From assembly GCA_025353435.1 (NCBI GenBank), contig JANXQR010000414.1, positions 1 through 13,525 of the forward strand: a stretch of 13,525 nt of DNA, written 5' to 3'. Made by a program: the position numbers and the translations under genes. Shown here in pieces: positions 8,840 through 13,525 of this stretch. Source of the stretch: Acidobacteriota bacterium. GTDB lineage: Bacteria; Acidobacteriota; Terriglobia; Terriglobales; Acidobacteriaceae. Below the pieces are notes generated by a model. It saw only the letters and a program-made list of their open reading frames with translations. It was not told the DNA's origin and searched no databases. Within the stretch, counting starts at the first letter, position 1; each line of letters starts with the position of its first letter.

Positions 8840-10030
8840 TCAGTATTTTCTCCGCACCGTGACCACGGTGATGTCATCACTCTGGCCCCAGGCCCGCGCG
8901 GCTTCTACGATCTCACCTGCGCTGCTTTTGCTGATTTCGCGGGTGCGATCAAATCCAAAGAGCTCATGCTTCGCGTTCATCGCTTCGACAACGCCATCCG
9001 AGACGAGAGTCACCACGGATTCAGGAGAGATGCGAACAGTTGTTTCACTGTACTGAATCTCGCGTATGAGTCCGAGCGGGAAGTGTGCGTCGAGATTGAT
9101 TTCCGCGCCGCCGAGGTAAGGCGGAAGATGGCCTGCATTGGCGAAAGTGGCGTTACCATCGCTTTCGAAGCTGGCGCAGACACAGGTCACAAATCCGCCA
9201 TCCACTTGACCGGCGATGGCGCGATTTAAAGCATCGAGCAAAACTGCCGGGCGGCGTTGTGTCGTGTCGCGGAGAACGCTGATGAGCAAGGAGACAAGTA
9301 TTGCGGCTTTCAACCCTTTGCCCGAGAAGTCACCGAGAACGACGACACGACCATCGAGAACATAGTAAAAGTCTCCGCCAACCTCTTGGTCGGGCAGGTA
9401 GGCGGTGGATATCTCAAGGTCTTCGGCGGCGCTTTGGTCACCGGAGACGAGCAGGTTCTGCACCTGTCGGGCTGCTTCCAACTCCTGCGACAGGCGCTGC
9501 CGTGTGCGGCGGTCAGCAGGGGTTCGACGCATTAGGATGACGAAGATAGCCAGGGCGACGACGAACCAACTGGCATCGAAGCGGAAGAGAGGCAACTTGA
9601 TCCAGCCAAGATCCCCAAAGGCGTACAAGACAATACCGTTCACATAAGCGATCCAGTAGATCGCGATCTGAAGACCAGGCAGAAGCAGGATGAAGCACAG
9701 CAGATGATCTTCTACTGATAGATCGGAGCGACGCTGCCGCCACCAGTTGAAGGAAATGACGCCTGTGACGAGAGTTCCTGACACAATGCAGGACACCACT
9801 GCGGAATTGAATGAGGACCAGCCGAGGGTGAACGACACCATCGGAGTTACGACCAGCCAATTAGCAGCACGAAGCCAGCGTTTGCGCCTGATGCTCAGGG
9901 CAGAGAAGGCGACTTCTCCAACAATTGGGAGCGCGAGGAACTCGGCAATGAAGTTGACGCGCGCGGGCAATGAAGAAGCAGAGGGATAAAGGCCTGCGAG
10001 ATCGAATACCGAGTAGATAATGCGTTCCAC
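8840..10030 (-). CDS. Membrane-anchored SpoIIE/RsbU-type PP2C serine phosphatase
   Basis: The 396-residue protein has several hydrophobic membrane segments in residues 1-170 (for example FIAEFLALPIVGEVAFSAL, CFILLLPGLQIAIYWIAYV and SWFVVALAIFVILM). A short linker follows (RQRLSQELEAARQVQNLL), then a SpoIIE/PP2C domain from about 200 to 394. Metal-binding aspartates are all present: GGD (D220), GDFSGKG (D234), SDG (D345) and DD at 385-386. It should remove phosphate from serine or threonine of a partner protein, in the manner of RsbU, with the membrane part as sensor. No anti-sigma or antagonist partner lies nearby, so the target is unknown. The GTG start at 10030 has no clear ribosome site. 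The frame stays open upstream to about 10074, adding ELLWFALVAVER, which looks like more of a first membrane helix, so the true N-terminus is uncertain. Confidence 0.87.
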   Translation of the reverse strand: MERIIYSVFDLAGLYPSASSLPARVNFIAEFLALPIVGEVAFSALSIRRKRWLRAANWLVVTPMVSFTLGWSSFNSAVVSCIVSGTLVTGVISFNWWRQRRSDLSVEDHLLCFILLLPGLQIAIYWIAYVNGIVLYAFGDLGWIKLPLFRFDASWFVVALAIFVILMRRTPADRRTRQRLSQELEAARQVQNLLVSGDQSAAEDLEISTAYLPDQEVGGDFYYVLDGRVVVLGDFSGKGLKAAILVSLLISVLRDTTQRRPAVLLDALNRAIAGQVDGGFVTCVCASFESDGNATFANAGHLPPYLGGAEINLDAHFPLGLIREIQYSETTVRISPESVVTLVSDGVVEAMNAKHELFGFDRTREISKSSAGEIVEAARAWGQSDDITVVTVRRKY

Positions 10031-10260
10031 GGCTACGAGCGCAAACCAGAGCAGTTCGGTTCTTGCCGAGCGTCATCACGGAGTCAACGAGCCACACGGG
10101 CGATAGTGGCGTTAAGTGATTGCTATTCAAGCAGTAGTGTTCTTTTATCAGGGTCCGACAGATTTGTCACGCCATTCACAACGTGACCAGATACCTCCTA
10201 AGGACCTGGACCACATCGGCATTTCATTGGACTCAGCCGACCCCCCGTGCGATTTGTTGA
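10031..10260. other. Intergenic region between recombinase-like and phosphatase genes
   Basis: No gene was recognised. It holds a perfect 6-bp dyad at 10166-10187, about 75 nt past the recombinase-like stop. It also holds a strong ribosome-site-like AGGAGGT on the minus strand near 10195-10201 that is not followed by a usable start codon. The latter could mark a lost small gene. Confidence 0.35.
10166..10187. repeat. Inverted repeat GTCACG-N10-CGTGAC
   Basis: The two 6-bp arms are perfect and separated by 10 nt. The position downstream of the recombinase-like gene and upstream of the phosphatase gene fits either a weak terminator hairpin (no T-run seen) or an operator. Confidence 0.3.
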
Positions 10261-11412
10261 TCACGGACATTGAGGTGGCAAGATCTTTTCAATCTCTTTG
10301 TAAAAGTGTCGACCAAACTCGGCTCTCAATCTGAGATGAGTCCGATGAAACACGCGCCAGGAGAGCCACGGCATATCACACGATTGCCCGATCGTCTTGA
10401 GACGGCGTTTCGCGATGTTTCCGGGATAAATGGGGCTACCACTCCGCGACGCGATGACGAAGTCCTGCGGCCTCACAAATTGGTTACTGCCCTTCAGATC
10501 ACGCAAGATGGAGCAAAGCAGTTCCGAAACTCGAACAAACCTCTTCCGACTCCCCATCACGCTTCTGAACTCCCCTCGGTACCATTGGTTTCTCACGGCG
10601 ATGGTTTTAGGGGGAAGCCATTCCTCTTGGACGAAATGGCGATCGGCTGACAAGTTCACGTATTGCCACTGGACGCCGCAAATCTCCACCAGGTTCATTT
10701 CGGTCAAGATGGAAAAGAGGGCGATAGGTCTTTCGGGAAACCGCATTGCCGCCATTACCTGCTTTAACTGGGCCAGGGTAAGACTATGCGCGTCTTTGTG
10801 AGCCATAGCCGGCATGGACACGAGGGTAGCGGGGTTCCTGCCTTTATAGCGACAGGCAACTATGGCGTGCGAATAAATGGCACGAATCACGTTGCGAATG
10901 TGAGTGGCGGTCTGGATTGAATATCCGGATTCCAACGCAGTGGAAGTAATATGTTGAATTGTCTCTTCATCTATGTCGCAAAGCCGCAGGGAATCCATGT
11001 ACGGCCAAGTCTCGATCGCATTGCGCTTGACATTTGTTCTTTCATAGCTCTCCGCGAGTCCGCAATCTCCCCTCTCAGATAGCAAGATGTTCTTAAGAAT
11101 CTCGCGGAAATGCGCTCGACCCGCTGACCTTTTGATCTCAACGAAATCTGGAATGAACTTCCGCCGCACGAATTCCGCAAGACTCATCGAAGCAACCTCA
11201 TCCTGACCCGCTTGAAGCGAGCCCGGGTCGTGAGTAAGCTGAGGTTCCATACCTGGCGTGCTTGCCAGGTCCGATGCGGGGGTCCAGTGCTGTGGGAACC
11301 GGGTGAGGCGCGCAAGTGCGCCGCCGTCAAAAGAAGTCCTTTCGATAGGCCGATCGAAGGCATCCAATTGTTGGATAACTTCCGCCTTCGCCGTCCTCGT
11401 CGAAGTTTCCAT
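10261..11412 (-). CDS. Tyrosine recombinase-like protein with eroded active site
   Basis: The 383-residue protein has a SAM-like core-binding part around residues 77-185 (SLAEFVRRKFIPDFVE, then SGYSIQTATHIRNVIRAIYSH) and a phage-integrase-type catalytic fold from about 210. The fold shows LTLAQLKQVM, ALFSILTEMNLVEICGVQW, then QWYRGEFRSVMGSRKRFVRV. At the place of the first catalytic Arg there is Asn240. The expected Lys of the beta-hairpin appears to be Met286. The HxxR box reads RVFHRTH at 353-359, with Arg where His and His where Arg are expected. The chain ends 24 residues later, without a tyrosine motif of the usual form. It is probably inactive as a recombinase; DNA binding could persist. 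The ATG follows AGGAG with a short 4-nt gap. Residue assignments were made by eye, without an alignment. Confidence 0.72.
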   Translation of the reverse strand: METSTRTAKAEVIQQLDAFDRPIERTSFDGGALARLTRFPQHWTPASDLASTPGMEPQLTHDPGSLQAGQDEVASMSLAEFVRRKFIPDFVEIKRSAGRAHFREILKNILLSERGDCGLAESYERTNVKRNAIETWPYMDSLRLCDIDEETIQHITSTALESGYSIQTATHIRNVIRAIYSHAIVACRYKGRNPATLVSMPAMAHKDAHSLTLAQLKQVMAAMRFPERPIALFSILTEMNLVEICGVQWQYVNLSADRHFVQEEWLPPKTIAVRNQWYRGEFRSVMGSRKRFVRVSELLCSILRDLKGSNQFVRPQDFVIASRSGSPIYPGNIAKRRLKTIGQSCDMPWLSWRVFHRTHLRLRAEFGRHFYKEIEKILPPQCP

Positions 11413-11415
11413 AAG

Positions 11416-11421
11416 TCTCCT
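11416..11421 (-). promoter_or_regulatory. Shine-Dalgarno of the recombinase-like gene
   Basis: AGGAGA on the minus strand lies 3 nt before the ATG at 11412, somewhat close but good in sequence; it supports this start. Confidence 0.55.
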
Positions 11422-11486
11422 ACTTGTTAGTTGGGCACACCGAATGAGCGCAAGAACATGCTATGGCGCAAAAATATGCACAAAGC

Positions 11487-11501
11487 GTCAAATTGATTGA
11501 C
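11487..11501. repeat. Operator-like dyad GTCAA-N5-TTGAC
   Basis: Perfect 5-bp arms around ATTGA. Each arm forms part of a -35-like hexamer facing outward: TTGACA on plus, TTGACG on minus. A regulator bound here could affect both divergent genes; that is inference. Confidence 0.35.
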
Positions 11502-11527
11502 AAAAAATGCTGGAAAAACATTATTGC
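11497..11527 (+). promoter_or_regulatory. Candidate sigma70-like promoter facing the oxidase gene
   Basis: TTGACA at 11497-11502 matches the -35 consensus. The -10 is weak: ATTATT after 17 nt or TATTGC after 19 nt. It lies about 440 nt before the oxidase start, which would imply a long leader. Confidence 0.25.
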
Positions 11528-11534
11528 ATGTTTT
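11515..11534. repeat. Perfect inverted repeat AAAACAT-N6-ATGTTTT
   Basis: Seven-base arms with a 6-nt centre (TATTGC), in the AT-rich part of the divergent region. The repeat overlaps the weak -10 of the candidate promoter. The form fits an operator for a dimeric repressor; a weak hairpin terminator is the alternative. Confidence 0.45.
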
Positions 11535-11952
11535 ATTGGCTTGAAATCCTTAAGATGTTCTGAAGTTGTCACTAAAAAGTGTTCGTTGAGAAGCTTCACG
11601 GGCAAGAACCCCTGAAGAAGCGTCCATGGCGTGCTTGCTCTTGCTTTGAAGGGGCGGACCGTAGCGGGCGATCTGGCATCGCTCCGGGAGCTTTTCGGCC
11701 TGCAACACGCTTCCAAGTAGCCACATCAGAGCTGACATTGCCTGCGGTTGCGAGTCTTGTGATGCAAGGAGTCATCTTAAGTCTGAATCGGTATTGCAAG
11801 AGGTCGCGCGACACGAATCGCCTCGAAAATCGAGTGCTAAACCACGGTTCCTTGCGCTTGATCACACATCGAACCCCTCGATGAACCGATTGTCGTCTCC
11901 ATTCGAGCGGAGGAGATTCAGCACCGCAACCGGGTGTTGAGTTGCTACCGAC

Positions 11953-11960
11953 GAGGGAGG
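11953..11960 (+). promoter_or_regulatory. Shine-Dalgarno of the multicopper oxidase
   Basis: GAGGGAGG lies 6 nt before ATG 11967, an optimal arrangement that fixes the start just ahead of a good signal peptide. Confidence 0.75.
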
Positions 11961-11966
11961 AAACGA

Positions 11967-13525
11967 ATGTCGAGGAGATTTGCGGGCGCAGTATTATCTC
12001 TGGCCGTGTTGATCGTGATTTCAGCCTCAAGTGCAACCGCACAATCGTTCAGAGTTCAGTGCCCCACCAGCACGATCACGCACCCCGATACGACCAAAAC
12101 ACAATTGGTGAACAGTACGGAACCGGCCTACACCGTTCCGACGACACTTACAGCGAATGCCAGCGGCTATCTGGTGCCGTCGGCAAATGTGAACGGCGCG
12201 ATCAAGTGCCAGCAGGTTTCGGGCGGCGACGGTTACTCGACCATGGCGGATGGCACACAAACCTTCATGTTTGCGTTCGGGCCACTCTCGGGACTATCGG
12301 ACATCGCGAAGGGCCAGCCGGGGACCGAGTTTCCCTCTACCTTCAACACGCTCTATCCCTCAGCAAGCAATCTTCTCCCCGGTGATCCCGCCACAACGGA
12401 CGGCATCGTAGCGAATACTTGGGGCCCCTGGTCGCCGACGACGCCTCTCAACTCAACGGGCGGCTTCACGTTTAACGGTGCGGTGGGATTGGCTCCCGAT
12501 ATAGCGAACCTGGTGAGCATTTACGACATCGCTGAGAGCGGGACCACAATTTACGTGCAAACGAACACTCCCCTGGGAGTGACGAACGGAAGCACCGTGA
12601 AGATTGCGGGGACCGGTTTGGCTCCGGCAGGTTACGACGGCACCTACACAGTTAGCGCAGCAAGCTTTGTGTTCCCAGCGGCCGGCGTTGCGGGAGTTAC
12701 CAATTACAGGTTTCCCGCTCCCGACAACTTCACTCTTGTTGCGACGAGCACCGGGCTGCCCGACGTGAATGAGTCACAAACAGCCACCGTCTCGACGCCT
12801 CCAGTCATCGACGGCCACGTGGATCCCCGCCAGATCATGGACGTTGGCGTGATGAACGGCAACATTCCAGCGCCGCTGGTGGCCATAGATGAGGACGATG
12901 AACTGTTCCTCACCCTCACCAACGTCGGCATGATCATGCGGCCGGATCTCTTCGAGCAGCACACCATCCACTTCCACGGATATCCCAACGCTTCTGCGGT
13001 CTATGACGGTGTTCCTGACGCTTCGGTGGCTATCAACATCGGCGGCAGCTTCACTTACTACTATCTTGCCCCTGATGCAGGCACGTACTTCTGGCATTGC
13101 CACATCACGCCTCCGGAGCACTTGCAGATGGGCATGGTTGGGCAGCTGTATGTTCGGCCGCGACAGAATCGCGTTGCTTCTGGAACTAACCTTTTCTCTG
13201 CTCTTCAGCAGCAGAATGCTCTCGGAACAGTTAGGGATCTGCGCACTGCCTGCATTCCGGCCGCGGACATCCTATGCAGCGCTACCATGCCGCCTATCGA
13301 TACGGGTGCTGTGCAGGGTAACGACAAGCTTGGCGCCTCGCAAAAGTACACCTACAACGACGGCGACGGTTCAACGGCGTATGACGTTGAGTATCCACTT
13401 CAAATTCACGGGTTCGATCCCAACTTCCATTTTGTCGGCATGACCTTCAACCCGGAAGCATTTGCGGACATGAAGGACAAGTACTTCCTCCTGAACGGCC
13501 GCAGTTACCCCGATACGGTGACGCC
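11967..13525 (+). CDS. Secreted multicopper oxidase, OmpB/MoxA-like (3' end outside window)
   Basis: The frame is open for 519 codons to the right edge. Residues 1-25 are a signal peptide (MSRRFAGAVLSLAVLIVISA, cleavage near ATA|Q). Copper motifs are HTIHFHG (His332, 335, 337) and FWHCHITPPEHLQMGM (His377, Cys378, His379, His385, Met390). The first gives type 2/3 copper ligands; the second adds the type 1 Cys, His and Met. The spacing HCH-x5-H-x4-M, and a type 1 motif close behind an N-terminal-type motif, are unlike three-domain laccases. They resemble large bacterial oxidases such as Geobacter OmpB and manganese-oxidising MoxA. A later domain begins near YDVEYPLQIHGFDPNFHF, with FLLNGRSYPD near the edge; the remaining copper ligands lie outside. 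About residues 172-262 look like an inserted Ig-like module (GYDGTYTVSAASFVFP). The substrate may be Mn(II), Fe(II), Cu(I) or phenols and cannot be told from this part. Confidence 0.87.
   Translation, partial: MSRRFAGAVLSLAVLIVISASSATAQSFRVQCPTSTITHPDTTKTQLVNSTEPAYTVPTTLTANASGYLVPSANVNGAIKCQQVSGGDGYSTMADGTQTFMFAFGPLSGLSDIAKGQPGTEFPSTFNTLYPSASNLLPGDPATTDGIVANTWGPWSPTTPLNSTGGFTFNGAVGLAPDIANLVSIYDIAESGTTIYVQTNTPLGVTNGSTVKIAGTGLAPAGYDGTYTVSAASFVFPAAGVAGVTNYRFPAPDNFTLVATSTGLPDVNESQTATVSTPPVIDGHVDPRQIMDVGVMNGNIPAPLVAIDEDDELFLTLTNVGMIMRPDLFEQHTIHFHGYPNASAVYDGVPDASVAINIGGSFTYYYLAPDAGTYFWHCHITPPEHLQMGMVGQLYVRPRQNRVASGTNLFSALQQQNALGTVRDLRTACIPAADILCSATMPPIDTGAVQGNDKLGASQKYTYNDGDGSTAYDVEYPLQIHGFDPNFHFVGMTFNPEAFADMKDKYFLLNGRSYPDTVT

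Larger units (their letters stand above)
11422..11952. other. Divergent intergenic region, AT-rich near 11460-11580
   Basis: About 530 bases separate the recombinase-like gene (minus) from the multicopper oxidase (plus). The part near 11460-11580 is distinctly richer in A and T than the rest of the window and carries two dyads and a promoter-like element, listed separately. The part from about 11600 to 11950 has short open frames on both strands without recognisable domains; I see no gene in it. It may be a long leader of the oxidase gene. Confidence 0.5.

Noticed and set aside
8813..8841. Rho-independent terminator after the phosphatase gene
   Set aside because: The stems are only 5-6 bp and no T-run follows on either strand; it is mentioned only as a weak dyad.
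11862..11880. TTGATCACACATCGA as a possible FNR/CRP-type site upstream of the oxidase
   Set aside because: The half-sites are imperfect and the spacing does not fit either consensus.

Overview
The window looks like chromosomal DNA of an acidobacterium, probably class Terriglobia. This is inferred from gene content, not from any marker gene. The evidence is a secreted NHL-repeat protein with chitobiase-type C-terminal modules, two loci of long FtsX/MacB-type permeases of the 'ADOP' kind, a PadR-regulator remnant next to an ADOP start, and moderately high GC. No rRNA, tRNA or CRISPR array is visible.

Layout. Bases 1-3037 (minus) hold a large secreted protein that runs off the left edge. It has a signal peptide, then alternating chitobiase-like beta-sandwich modules and two six-unit NHL propellers. 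Bases 3052-4370 hold no intact gene. They carry the frameshifted C-terminal end of an IS91-family transposase (3485-3903, plus) and what may be the rest of that element. Bases 4371-5822 are a rearranged permease locus: the C-terminal half of one ADOP permease on minus, abutting a plus-strand scrap with the tail of a PadR-type regulator and the first ~49 codons of an ADOP permease. Bases 5895-8456 (minus) are a second, full-length ADOP permease broken by one in-frame amber codon. Bases 8840-10030 (minus) encode a membrane-anchored SpoIIE/RsbU-type PP2C phosphatase with its catalytic aspartates intact. Bases 10261-11412 (minus) encode a tyrosine-recombinase-like protein that has lost most catalytic residues. 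After an AT-rich divergent intergenic region with two clear dyads, a secreted OmpB/MoxA-like multicopper oxidase starts at 11967 (plus) and runs off the right edge.

The genes do not form one coherent operon. The middle is an accessory or decaying stretch: IS remnant, scrambled permease, amber-interrupted permease, catalytically eroded recombinase. It is flanked by two intact-looking secreted-protein genes. I found no convincing new multigene system. The most useful second looks are the permease rearrangement, the single amber codon, the recombinase whose catalytic His and Arg appear swapped, and the dyads upstream of the oxidase.
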